From positions 5,146,001 through 5,210,000 of the forward strand of contig CM075101.1 in NCBI GenBank assembly GCA_037576195.1: a stretch of DNA of 64,000 nt, given 5' to 3'. Source of the DNA: Phytoseiulus persimilis (lineage: Eukaryota > Arthropoda > Arachnida > Mesostigmata > Phytoseiidae). A program made the translations under genes and the position numbers. The first letter of the stretch is position 1, and each line of letters opens with the position of its first letter. Below are positions 35,501-46,036 of the stretch, piece after piece. Under the pieces are notes generated by a model, which saw only the letters and a list, made by a program, of their open reading frames with translations, had not been told where the DNA came from and did no database searches.

Positions 35501-38202
35501 TGAATCCTGCGGGTGGAAATGCGAGCGAGCATGCAGATAACAGCAGCGTTCTGCAGTCGCTGCCATCAGAGTGCGTTTCGCTGAGCACAGAAGATCAGCT
35601 GAACGTGCTTCTGTGCCGCCAGCTAAAGCTGTGCCGGGATGAGCCTTCTCCAACGAAAACCAAGCTCCAGAGAAGGGTCCGTGCGGAGATCATCAAGCTA
35701 CGCAAGAAACTGGCAGCTGCCGAAGATGAGAGACCTCCGATCAAACGAATCAAGAAGGAGCCCGAGGAATCAGTTGCAGTCGCGGCTCCTCCTGCCGACG
35801 ACGAAGAATCGGATACGGAAAGCGATTCCACCGTTGAGACGGATTCGTCGCCCACGGCAACTAGCAGCTGTAAGACTGCTGCTGGGAGTGCTGTACCTGG
35901 GTCTGGTAGCAACCATTCTACTAATCAGGACCCCCAAAAGGAATCATTCAAGGTCAGTATCTTATTTGGTCACTTGAGACAGAAGCTGCAACGAGTTGGG
36001 AACACAGTACGGATGGTCGCCTATGAAACTGACGGAGACAGAACAGATGTTATAAGTTGAGTTGGGAAAGTTTTCGGGTTCATACCCATGTTTCGGAGCG
36101 CCATTGTTGGCTGAGTTGAAGGAGGAGAGACGAAATTTCGAGGGAGAGAGGAGTGAAAACCCTTCGAAAGAGCCCTCGGAGTTCGTTTTTGGTCATCCCC
36201 CTCATGAGAATTCGAGTTTTGAAGATGCTCTGGAAAGAACCGGTGAGAAACTCGATATCAAAAGTCTCTTAGAAGTCCGAGTCTAGCTCCCAGGGCTGTC
36301 CCCGTCTTCGTTGGAGTGTCTGTCGAGCATGTCACTAAGCCGTTGGTTGTGAAGGGCAGAAGCCATTCCAGATTGATTGAGTTCGTGTAAATGGTGTGGT
36401 GTGAACGACGGGTAATAAGATCTTTGCATTCTTCGCAGGTATATCGAGACAAAGGCAGCGACGATGAGGAGGATGACGAAGGAAACGATGAAGACGATGC
36501 AAACTCTGAGGACGCGGAGGAGGACGAAGAGGACGAAGAGGAGGAGGGCGACGGTGAGCTCGCTCCTGAAGACGACCACGATGGAGAGAACAACGATGAC
36601 GCCTCCACAGCAGAATCGAGCACAACAAACGCAGGCAGTGAGGACGAACAAAGTGAAGTTGGCGAGCCTGACGACGACGAAGAGGAGCAAGAAAATCCTG
36701 AAGGGGAGGGTGATGAGGATGAGGACGACGATGAGAATGATGAAGGAGATGACAGCGAGCGACAAGCCTCCTCTGCCCCTCAGCAACGTCGTCGGGGTCA
36801 GAGGTCTGATGTCCGAGATTCCTCGAAGGAGAAGTCGTCGGCCGAGAAGGCGATGTCGGAAAGCGACGATGAAGTAAAAGAAGAGGACGAAGATGAGGAT
36901 GGAGAAGCCGATGAAAACCATGGGGATGATCAGGAGGACGAGGATGAAGAAGACGACGGGGATGACGAAGAGCAGGAGGATGAAGAGAACGCAGCGATCG
37001 AAGATGTTCAAGACGAGGCTGATCACGCCGAGGGCAGCGGAGACGACGACCAGGGCCTTGACGAAGCTGAGGAAGATGAAGACGGCGACGACGACGACGA
37101 CGACGACGGAGAGGACGATGACGAAGAAGACGACGGTGACGCTCTAAACAACGTCGATGAGCAGGATGAGCCTGAAAATCCTGCTCAAGAGGGTCACAGC
37201 AGCAGCCCCGACGACGATGATGGAGATGATGAGGATGATGATGCCCTCAATGAGCACAATCAACTCGATACAAGCGCACCGGTCGGCCGCGGAAAATCTG
37301 TTGCGAACGCAAAGCGAACGTCATCCAGCGGCCGCAAGAAACCCGTCGCCCCTGCTAAAGTTTCAAAACCATCTGGGCCCCAGACTCGACGAGGTATCAA
37401 TGGCGAGAACAGGATGGCTTCCAAGTCAGCAAAACCGAAAACGAACAATCAAAAATCTCAGGCAAAACGAGGACGTGCGTCGAGCGGTAGTTCCTCGATC
37501 GCCGAGGAGCTTGACGAGCAGAAACTCTACAACATACCCCTCGAACCCCTGGATCTGGTCTGGGCCAAGTGTAGGGGCTACCCGTGGTATCCTGCGCTGA
37601 TAATAGATCCCGATATTCCGACGGGCGAAGCGTCCTCAGCCGGCGGTAAAGACCAGAAATCCGTTCTGTCCGGAGTTTCGATTCCGACGCCACCGCCGCA
37701 AGTCCTCCAGCTTCGCCCGAAGGAGCGGGATCCTCGACACCTTCCAGCCAACGTCAATGGCACCAACAGCAGCAACAAAGGCAACAGCAGTAGCGTTTAC
37801 GCAGCCGGCGGTCACCACCACAACAGCACCAACAACAACAGCATTAGCGGCGGCGGCGGCAACAATTCCAACAACCAAAGCAATGTCAATGTGAATGGTT
37901 TGTCGCAGCAGCACAGCAGTAGTTGTAGCAGTAGTAGCAGCAGTAGCAGTTGCAATAGCCAGAATGTCAGGGATCATCATCAGCAGATGTTCCTTGTGCT
38001 GTTCTTCGATGCGAAGCGTACGTGGCAGTGGCTGCCGCGGAGTAAGCTTGTTCCTCTGGGGCCCGACGCCGACACTGATAAGCGGAAGCTGCAAGAGAGC
38101 CGGAAACCCGCCGAAAGAAAGGCGGTTAAGAAAGCGTTCGAGGACGCCATAGCGCACCGATGTCGGGTGGCTCAAGCCAACGGTGAGAGTCCCATTTCCT
38201 AG
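32544..38202 (+). pseudogene. BRPF1: Second BRPF copy with a 1-nt frameshift (probable assembly duplicate)
   Basis: Exons correspond to 32544-33514, 33638-33865, 33979-35952 and 36439-38202. The recognisable domains match copy 1. Near 33342 an AAA run has become AA (CAGAAGTGG instead of CAGAAAGTGG). This shifts the frame after about residue 266 of exon 1, so the predicted product would stop after 279 codons. A homopolymer shortening in one copy of an otherwise matching pair is most simply a sequencing error. If the duplication were real this would be a pseudogene by truncation before the PHD, bromodomain and PWWP modules. I call it a pseudogene as read, but think it is the same gene as copy 1. 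Confidence 0.85.
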
Positions 38203-39076
38203 GGGATGGCCAGCCGGAAAATCCGGCCCACGAGATTGTCGATGAAGCTGTCGACGAGTTTCTGCGATTGCAAGCGAGCGTAGAGAATTCGGAATCGAGT
38301 CGTCAGTCCCACACTGAACTCAGAACAGACTGCAGCTTCTAAGCATTCAGAATTCTCGAACAGAGTCTAGAACTGATGGAGTCCGGATCCTGACCGTCCT
38401 CCTCCACAACGGAAAACCGCACAAAAACTCATTCTGACCAAAAGGAAGATCTTTGTCCCGTGTAGTCTCCGCGATCCATAGATTCCACGTCACAAGCGTA
38501 AAGAACGGTGGATGGGTTGCTGCTATGCCTACAGCTGACTTATCAACAGCTGTGGTGACACTACTCTAATACCCCTCAAATGTGTTTATTGTATCTATGG
38601 ATAGCTCTTTGAAACCGATGGAATGAATCGTGTTGTCCAGATTCAGCTCTTGTCATATAGTAATTCGGCGGTGTGATGCTTTCCAGTGATTGGAGAAATG
38701 AACAGTTATCCGAATAGTCGTTAGGAAAAATCTCCAAGCATTCCGAGCTAGTTTTTGGAAAGAGTGATTCTCAGAGTCGCTCGAACCCTCCGTCACGTCG
38801 ACGGGATCCCTCTCGCTTCAGTGGAAGTATTGGCTTCGCTTGCCGTTATTCGGCCGGGTTGGAAATCATGCGATATAGGGCCGCATTAACTGGTTCCTGT
38901 CAACCGTGGCGAACTCGGGATGGTGGAGACATTTCTCTTCGTCTTGGAGTTAGATTTATTCAGAGAATTTGAGCCTGTGCATTTCACAAGGAATTTTCCT
39001 CATGTATCGTGTATTTATGATGGTGACGCCGACATCTTATGGGATGATGGGAGAAATCGGATCCTGAGACTAAGCA

Positions 39077-39082
39077 AATAAA
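39077..39082 (+). terminator. Poly(A) signal AATAAA of BRPF (copy 2)
   Basis: Duplicate of the hexamer at 27210-27215, in the same position relative to the stop codon. Confidence 0.5.
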
Positions 39083-39255
39083 ATCTCGTTTTTAAGACCA
39101 CAAGTTCCTCTCTTTCCGAGCCAGATGCCGCAGGCTCGTCAACGATCACTTCTCAGAGAGGAAATTTGAGGCGGCGGTGGATAAGCCATACTTTCTATAT
39201 ACAATCGGCTTCGTCTGTCAGTTTGGCCGCACTCCGTCTAGAATATATGACAGTG

Positions 39256-40623
39256 ATTCTAGGACCAATCTGACCATACTTTTCTTAATCTAGAGGGGTG
39301 ATTCCGGGACAAACCTGACCGTACATTTCCAAGTCTAGAGGGGTGTTACCGGGACCAAGCTGACCATACTTTTCCAAGTCTGGAGAGGTGATCTCCGGAC
39401 CAATCTGACCATACTCTAGCAAGTTTGGAGGGGTGATTCCGGGACCAATCTGACCATACTTTTTCAAGTGAGGAGGGGTGATTACGGGACCGATCTGACC
39501 ATAGTTTTCCAAGTGTATAGGGGTTATTCTGGAACCAATCTTACCATACTTTTCCAAGTGTGGAGGGGTGATTCCGGGACCGATCTGACCATACTTTTCC
39601 AAAACTTGAGGGGTGATTCTGGGAGCAATCTGAGCATACTTTTCCAAGTCTAGAGGGGTGATTCTGGGACCAATCTGACCATACTTCTCCGAATTTGGGG
39701 ATGGGGTGGTTGATTCCGGGATCAATCTGACCATATTTTCACAAAACTTGAGGGGTGATTCCAAGACCAATCTGACCATACTTCGACGAATCTGGAGGGG
39801 TGATTCCGGGACCGATCTGACCACACTTTCACAAAACTTGAGGGGTGATTCCGGGACCAATCTGACCATACTTCGACGAATCTGGAGGGGTGATTCCGGG
39901 ACCGATCTGACCATACATTTCCAAGTCTGGAGGGGTGATTCCGAGACCGATCTGACCATACTTTTCCAAGTGTGGAGGGGTGATTGTGGGACCAATCTGA
40001 CCATACTTTTCCAAGTGTGGAGGGGTGATTCCGGGACCAATCTGACCATACTTTTCCAAGTGTGCAGGGGTGATTCCGGGACCAATCTGACCATACTCTT
40101 CCAGGTCTGGGCGGGGGGGGTGGGATTCCGGGACCAAGCTGACCATACTTCTCCAAATCTGGAGAGGTGATTCCGTGATCAATCTGACCATACTTTCACA
40201 AAACTTGAGGGGTGATTCCGGGACCAATCTGACCATACTTCTCCGAATCTGGGGGTGGGAGGTGGGGGGGGGGGGGGGGTTGATTCCGGGATCAATCTGA
40301 CCATACTATCGCAAAACTTGAGGGGTGATTCCGGGACCAATCTGACCATACTTCTACGAATCTGGAGGGGTGGTTTCGGGACAAATCTGACCATACTTTT
40401 CTGGGTCAAAAAATATGCTTCCGGTGTCCATCTGACCATACTTTCCGAGGTCCATGGAGGATAATCTGAAGTCGATTTGACTACCCTTCTCGAAGCTATG
40501 GAGCTGATTCGGGGTCAGTCTGACCATTCTTTCCGAGCTCTATGGGAGTGATTTCAGGATCAACCTGACCATATTCTTCGGATTCTAAGGAGCTGATTGC
40601 GGAGTCCATCTGACCATGACAAC
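39256..40623. repeat. 45-bp tandem minisatellite (copy 2)
   Basis: Corresponds to 27389-28756, including the same 16-G run (40264-40279). Tandem arrays normally differ in unit number between alleles or paralogues. Equal total length and an equal homopolymer argue that both copies come from the same reads or molecule. Confidence 0.9.
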
Positions 40624-40943
40624 ATCAACCAGTCAATCGCAAGGAAAGATAGTTTCAGGATTGATGCTGACCCAATGGAGAGGAATAAAAGTGCCCCGCT
40701 GCCAGGGGCCAGGGATCGTGGTCCAATAGTAGTAGTAGTAGTAATAGTGCGCGAATAGGTAGCGAAGCGCGGCGGACTCTGGTCGGCCAAGGGCCGGCTG
40801 GGCAACTAATATTCGTTCTCCAGGGTATCGAAATGCAGCCCCGTATTAACTTTTCCATTTCATCTTCAGAAAAGAAAGATATGGCAGTTATGACTGAGGG
40901 CATTGTGCTGGAACTCCCCAATGAATCTCAGAAAAGGAGCGGA

Positions 40944-43518
40944 CAAATGATACGCATTATCGGCTGAGTCCCGAAGGCCCGATCACTCTGCCAGTTTCAG
41001 AGAGATTCTGGGGAAGCTCTTCTTGTCGGGGGGCTGGAATCAAACTGCTCTTGCTTGAATTCAAAGTGAGAGAGTGAACATAGGAGTCAAACTGATTGAG
41101 AGAACCATTCCAGGAGGATGCACGAGCCTTATTCAGTCATGGGATGTGTTCTCCTACTGTGCGTACAAGTCGTTCTCCCGTTCGATTATGGACACAGTTG
41201 TTGATTGAGCCGAGTCAACCATATGGCCTCGGGGCCTACAGTCTATCGTTCTGTTCAAGTTTGAGGTTCCACTGTCCAAAAATATTATGATTTAGGCCTC
41301 CTCCGAATCGGAGTGAAGAACAAGGCATCCGGCCCTTTCGATATTGCCTCGAGCATTTGGTTTCGGCAAGATGGTCGAGGACACGTTTTTCCGGTGCGAA
41401 AGTTCGGGACGCAGTGACGGCACTAGATCAGCACCCTCGCGAGAGAAAGTCTGATTTCATTAAGATTAAGAATATTGAGATCGATTCGTTCAGGATCAGG
41501 AATGCCAGCTATCCTGGATCATTCCTAGACCGAATGCTTGCCCTATACACGCCTGACTCGAACAACTTGAGAGAAAAAACTCTTCTTCGCTTTCTGTTCA
41601 TACTGCAGTTATCATCCTGCTATCGATTTATGAGCCCGAAATGATCGTGGAATTCGAGATGTGGTAGCAATCCCAGTCGAGTAATGAGCAAACCGGAACC
41701 AAACGTGGTCTTGCGGGACTGTACAAAGAAGATCTTGTGTGGAGTTCTGGTGGTATGAACTGTCGAACTATGAGGCTGTGCACCCACCTCTACGAAGCTC
41801 GCGTTGTCGTCTCGAGGAGTGCAAATCATGTCGAAACAGTAAGCGCAGTGTACGGGTGATACGTTCTCGAACTTGAGGACCCTGGCTCATCTCGCATGCT
41901 GATACATGAACCAGAAATTTTTGAGCGATGAGGCGATATGAACCGCGTATCTCAGACCAGACCCTCTTATTCCATTTCATAGCAGCGGCTCAATTACGCC
42001 TATGTGCGGCCAATTCGTGAAGACGTGCTCGATCAAAAGCTCACGTTGACGGTATGGTACGCTTTGCTCGTTCAGCGTCGATTCCCGTGCTTGTAAATGT
42101 TGGCTCTCTGTTTAACACTCGCCAATTCCTCAATAATGTTCAACTGGAAGCCAGCCCGAAAATCACTGCATCCAATGTGCCGGAAACGAGGTGGCAACGA
42201 GAGCAGAATGGATGAAAAAGCTGAACAAAAATCCTGGGCGCGAAATCTGAACTCCTGGTTCCTGGTGGCTCGTATATGGCCGTGGGCTGCGACCGAGGCT
42301 CTTTTACAGCCTCTTCAAGATTCGACCTCCCACTCATAATTGTGGGACCGCTGTGCCGCGACCCTCCACTGAATGGGAATCCGTATCTACAGTGAGATTG
42401 AAGTTGAGCATCTTTCGTATAATAGATGACACCCTGTTCGACAGATCGTGACTGTCGTGATCAGATATGCTGACAATAAGATTGGGAAACAGGAATCTCA
42501 AATGTCGGGCACTCTATGATTTATCACATCACTGACGGTATCCGAACCTACAAAATATCCTCTGCTAACCGCCGGTGCTCATCGATGATATATGGGCTGA
42601 GATACGACACCTTTTCCCAGCCCGCGCAATGAGGATCCTCACAATTTTGTTCATGGTCGGTTTCAACAGTTCAAGTAAGATTTTTCTCGGCACGCTCCCG
42701 AATTTTTTTTATACTATCGCGCTACGAGCTCTCTCATGAATGCACACGTCTTCTTCCTCCCGTTTCTTTCTGGGTGAGCAATGGAATATCTGAGGATGAA
42801 GTTTGACACCCGAATTCGAAGAGTGTCGTTGGTGACACCGATCGCCGTTCGAAGTTCGTCCCCGAAAACCTTGACCGAGATCGAAACGAACCACGATTGG
42901 GCAAACTATGAACGATGTCAGACAAGCATACTCAAGTTCTACGGCTGCCACCCTCTCGGATATGCTAGAATTTTTCATTCACTGGCGCAATGGCTTGCCG
43001 AGTTTAAGGACGGAAGGCTCCTCTGAAAACAGCTCCTGAGCGACTTGCTTTTTGGCCAATAAGAAGTCGTCGGTTTTACGTGGGTTATTGAAGACCAATA
43101 TTTTCTCATCGCGAACTCTCTCGCTCTGCATTCATCTGAAGACAACGTCGCAGTTGAATATGATGCCGATATTTCACTCATATATCCGTTTTCGCAGCAT
43201 GGCTGGTCGCGGGACACTACTGCGACTACTTGAGCAGACAAAGAATCTGCGATGACCCCGTGTTCCGAGAGGAATGCCACATAGTCTGCCCGATGAGACT
43301 TCATCATCGCAACCTCTTCGGTGAAGAGCCACAATGGTTACTGGACTTGGAAGAAACGGTTGGAGATCATAACAGTCCCAAATTAAATAAATGAACCTCC
43401 CCTCTTGGACGCCATGGATGACGGATCCCTATGTGCGTATCCGGTGATCGGACCGCTGCGAAGTGAATCTTGGCGCGGAGTGTCGGAGGAATCGCGTATG
43501 TTGAAACGTGGTATGCGT
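40944..43518. other. Unassigned region after the duplicated block
   Basis: No gene recognised. Short frames occur on both strands. One minus-strand stretch (about 42979-43130) reads protein-like (ERVRDEKILVFNNPRK ... SVLKLGKPL) and vaguely recalls the first protein of LINE elements. It is too short and isolated to call. Confidence 0.45.
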
Positions 43519-43527
43519 GATCGGAAC

Positions 43528-44151
43528 GGTCTAGGACATTTTGGCTTTTGACGTTTCGGCACGGACACTTTGGCCCCGAAGACAGTTTTCAGACCCTTAC
43601 CGATCTTGAGGTGGGCCCTCGCGAATCGAGTCTGTTTTCAGAATCCATACCGCTAGCTTTGTAACCCGAATATAGGAGTACGGAATGATTTCCGCGCCAC
43701 GGAGAGCGGAAATCATCTGACAATAATATCTGCTAGTATTTTGTTGAGCATGATTCTATCGAACCTACGAGGCCTCTTTCCGATCGATTGAGGATAGAAT
43801 CATGGTTGGCAACATGGGAAGATCCTCGCAGGAATCGATATCAAGTGATTCCCGCTCTCCGTGGTGCGGAATTCATTCCTGCTCTGAGATAGCGGACGAG
43901 ATGCACCATAGATCCGGGTGTACCATACGACCTCGCTCTCCGAAGATGAGGATGTCCTAAGCCAGGATGTCTCCGAGGCCAAAATGTCCAAAGCCAAGAT
44001 GTCTCCGAGGCAAAAATGTCCAAAGCCAAGATGTCTCTGGGGCCAAACTGTCCAAAGCCAAGATGTCTCCGAGGCCAAAATGTCTAAAGCCAAAGAGTCC
44101 GTGGCAAAACGTCCGAAGCCAAAATGTCCAAAGCCAAAATGACCGGCTCCG
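43528..44151. mobile_element. Foldback-type element A
   Basis: Starts GGTCTAGGACATTTTGGC and ends with the inverted motif GCCAAAATGACCGGCTCC. The right arm (about 43956-44140) is a tandem array of a 16-bp unit of the form GCCAAAATGTCC plus four variable bases, alternating with GCCAAGATGTCTCCGA. The left arm has fewer units in reverse orientation. Flanks GATCGGAAC (43519-43527) and GATCGTTCC (44152-44160) agree at six of nine bases, a possible decayed target duplication. No protein-coding frame of note is present, so it would need enzymes in trans. Confidence 0.6.
43956..44140 (+). repeat. 16-bp tandem subrepeats in the right arm of element A
   Basis: About 11 to 12 imperfect units of a 16-bp motif (AGGCCAAAATGTCCAA / AGCCAAGATGTCTCCG), with higher-order 32-bp pairs. 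The inverted form occurs at 43536-43580 and in the left arm of the next element (44684-44785). Confidence 0.85.
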
Positions 44152-44160
44152 GATCGTTCC

Positions 44161-44668
44161 GAAGGAGGAGAATTCATTTGGAGGATCATTCAGAGGTATT
44201 GCTATTTATGATGGCGGTTGATAGGCGATCTCGAAGGGTCTTCAGGTCAGCTTCGCTCTCTCCGATAGTAGCGCATATGAATAGTTTCCCGAATCAGCTC
44301 TGAATGACAGGCTGGAGGAAGCGTAGATGCATGGTATCGGCGCCGTACTCCTTCTCTGCATAGGTTCGAATCTTTCAACGCGTTCTTCTCAGTTCGCGAA
44401 ATCGCAACGTTGGAGGACCGTCAAGGAGGGTTCGTGCCTCGTCCAGATCTACGTCAAAGTGAAATGGAGCTGCGACGTTTTAGACAAGCGTTTGTGTAAT
44501 TCTGCATTCGGCTCGAAGCCGACCGGCACTGCGCGATCACTCTTCGAACGATCGCTTGTGGCCAACAAGGACTCAATAAGTTCATCTCGGCGGAGGGGAG
44601 AGATCGAGCCGGAAACTCGGTGTGAACGTGAGTACTTGCATGCAAGTCCAGTGATATCGTACGAGCTG
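44161..44668. other. Unassigned spacer between the two foldback elements
   Basis: No recognised gene or repeat. Open frames of about 100-125 codons on both strands look non-specific. Confidence 0.45.
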
Positions 44669-44677
44669 ACGAGAGTA
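44669..44677 (+). repeat. Left 9-bp target-site duplication of element B
   Basis: ACGAGAGTA immediately before the GGTCTAGGAC terminus. Repeated exactly at 45807-45815. Confidence 0.75.
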
Positions 44678-45806
44678 GGTCTAGGACATTGTGGCTCTTG
44701 ACATTTGGGCTTCGGGCGTTCTGGCACGAACACTTTTGCTCCAGACATTTTGGCCTCGGAGACATCTTGGCTTGGGACCAGACATGTATTTCCGTGTTGA
44801 GGATGATCGAATTTCGCCGTATTACGGCGTCACGGAAAATGAAACCCGTAATACGGAACTACGGAAAATATTTTCCGCAATACGGAATCACGGGAAAGAA
44901 ATTAAATGAAGCATGGATAATGTTATGAGTTATGATGTTCCATGCACGAATCATCTCAAATAACTCCGCTCAGATATTTGGACATCCGGTATCCGGTACT
45001 CACGGCTCGTCATGAGAAACACACTCAATATCGTTACATTAAGGACATCTGGGGTGTGAATCTGGGCGGAGAGAATTTTCCGTAATGCCGTAATACGGAA
45101 ATGATTCCGTAAGCCGTAATGCGGAAACAAATGTCTAATCAGGACATTGTAGCTCTGGAAAATTTGGCATCGGAGGTTTTGACTCCACTCCGGAGCTCTG
45201 AAAACTGACTGAGAAGAAATTATCACCGTGTTGTCTTCCTTGCGCTCCCTGTCCTTCCCACTCAGAGAGTCAGACATCACTCACAGCCAACACACACAAC
45301 CACAAACTTCATCTGTACTTAGCTGAATCGAAAGTAGAGCATTCTCCATGAAGCTCGGACGCGCGTGATCGAATAAGAGATGGGGGCTTCTATCAACCCA
45401 CATCTCACCCACAGGCATCCATTCATATGGGGGATTTTCCATTTCCCGAAGGAGCAAAAATTACCACTTGAACTCCTCGCGGCCTTCTGTTGGCGGGAGA
45501 TGCTCGGACCAGAAAGCTGGCCCTGTGAATGTTGCGCGCAAACCCTCTTTCCGCGGCCCATCCAAGTCAGCTCAGGTCCGCAGGACAACGGATTGGCTAC
45601 ACAATCATTCATCGGACCTTCAAGGTATCGAAGGCCGAAACGTCTGAGGTCCGAAGGTCTCAAGCCAGACTGTTCAAAGCCAGAATGTCCTGAGCCGGGA
45701 TGCCTCCGAGGCCAAAAGGTCTGAAGCCAAAATTTATTTGGAGCCAAAGTGTTCGTGCGAGAAAGTCCGATGCTGAAATGTCTGGAGCCGAAATGACCGG
45801 CTCCGA
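44678..45806. mobile_element. Foldback-type element B with 9-bp target duplication
   Basis: Begins GGTCTAGGACATTGTGGCTC and ends GCCGAAATGACCGGCTCCGA, matching element A at both ends. The left arm (44678-44785) and right arm (about 45620-45806) contain the 16-bp subrepeat family in opposite orientations. It is flanked by perfect 9-bp direct repeats ACGAGAGTA (44669-44677 and 45807-45815), the mark of transposition. The centre has clusters of short palindromic CCGTAATACGGAA motifs (44818-44890, 45075-45130) and an internal copy-like start (TCAGGACATTGTAGCTC, about 45139). No transposase is visible. The architecture (arms of short tandem repeats, 9-bp duplication) resembles Drosophila Foldback elements, but relationship is not shown. 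Confidence 0.75.
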
Positions 45807-45815
45807 ACGAGAGTA
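45807..45815 (+). repeat. Right 9-bp target-site duplication of element B
   Basis: ACGAGAGTA immediately after the CCGGCTCCGA terminus, identical to 44669-44677. Confidence 0.75.
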
Positions 45816-45905
45816 TCGCATCAGATTCCTGTGAGAATCAGAGCACAGCTGAGAGTGGAGCATCCATCGCGCGGTTGGACGGCGTTCCCTGGCATCGAGG
45901 CACTT

Positions 45906-45921
45906 TTCTCTCTCTCTCTCT
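45906..45921. repeat. (TC)n microsatellite
   Basis: Pure TC dinucleotide run of about 16 bases on the plus strand. Confidence 0.8.
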
Positions 45922-45942
45922 TCACTGGGTCAGCATTATGGT

Positions 45943-46036
45943 TTCGAGAAGTATAGTCGGATTGGTCGCGGAATCACTCCTCCAGGTTTTTTAAAGTATG
46001 TTCCGATTTGTCCCGGAATCACCCCCATATCTTTCA
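45943..46036 (-). repeat. Two stray units of the 45-bp minisatellite, inverted
   Basis: Read on the minus strand this gives GGGGGTGATTCCGGGACAAA, then 45 bp later GGAGTGATTCCGCGACCAAT and the trailing TATACTTCTC. That matches two consecutive, diverged monomers of the arrays at 27.4-28.8 and 39.3-40.6 kb. Confidence 0.75.

Larger units (their letters stand above)
29209..40943. repeat. Copy 2 of the 11.7-kb near-identical duplication
   Basis: Matches 17341-29076. Single-base insertions, deletions or substitutions, often in homopolymers, crowd the first 1.5 kb (29209-30720). Beyond that I found only one 1-nt loss near 33342, and feature coordinates then keep a constant offset to 40943. I checked offsets and features, not every base. 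After 40943 (AAAAGGAGCGGA) the sequence continues uniquely, as expected for the second contig extending past the overlap. Confidence 0.9.

Noticed and set aside
42979..43130. Minus-strand segment (ILVFNNPRKTDDF ... SVLKLGKPL) resembling a LINE first-ORF protein
   Set aside because: Only about 50 residues, no adjoining endonuclease or reverse transcriptase, and the similarity is only impressionistic.
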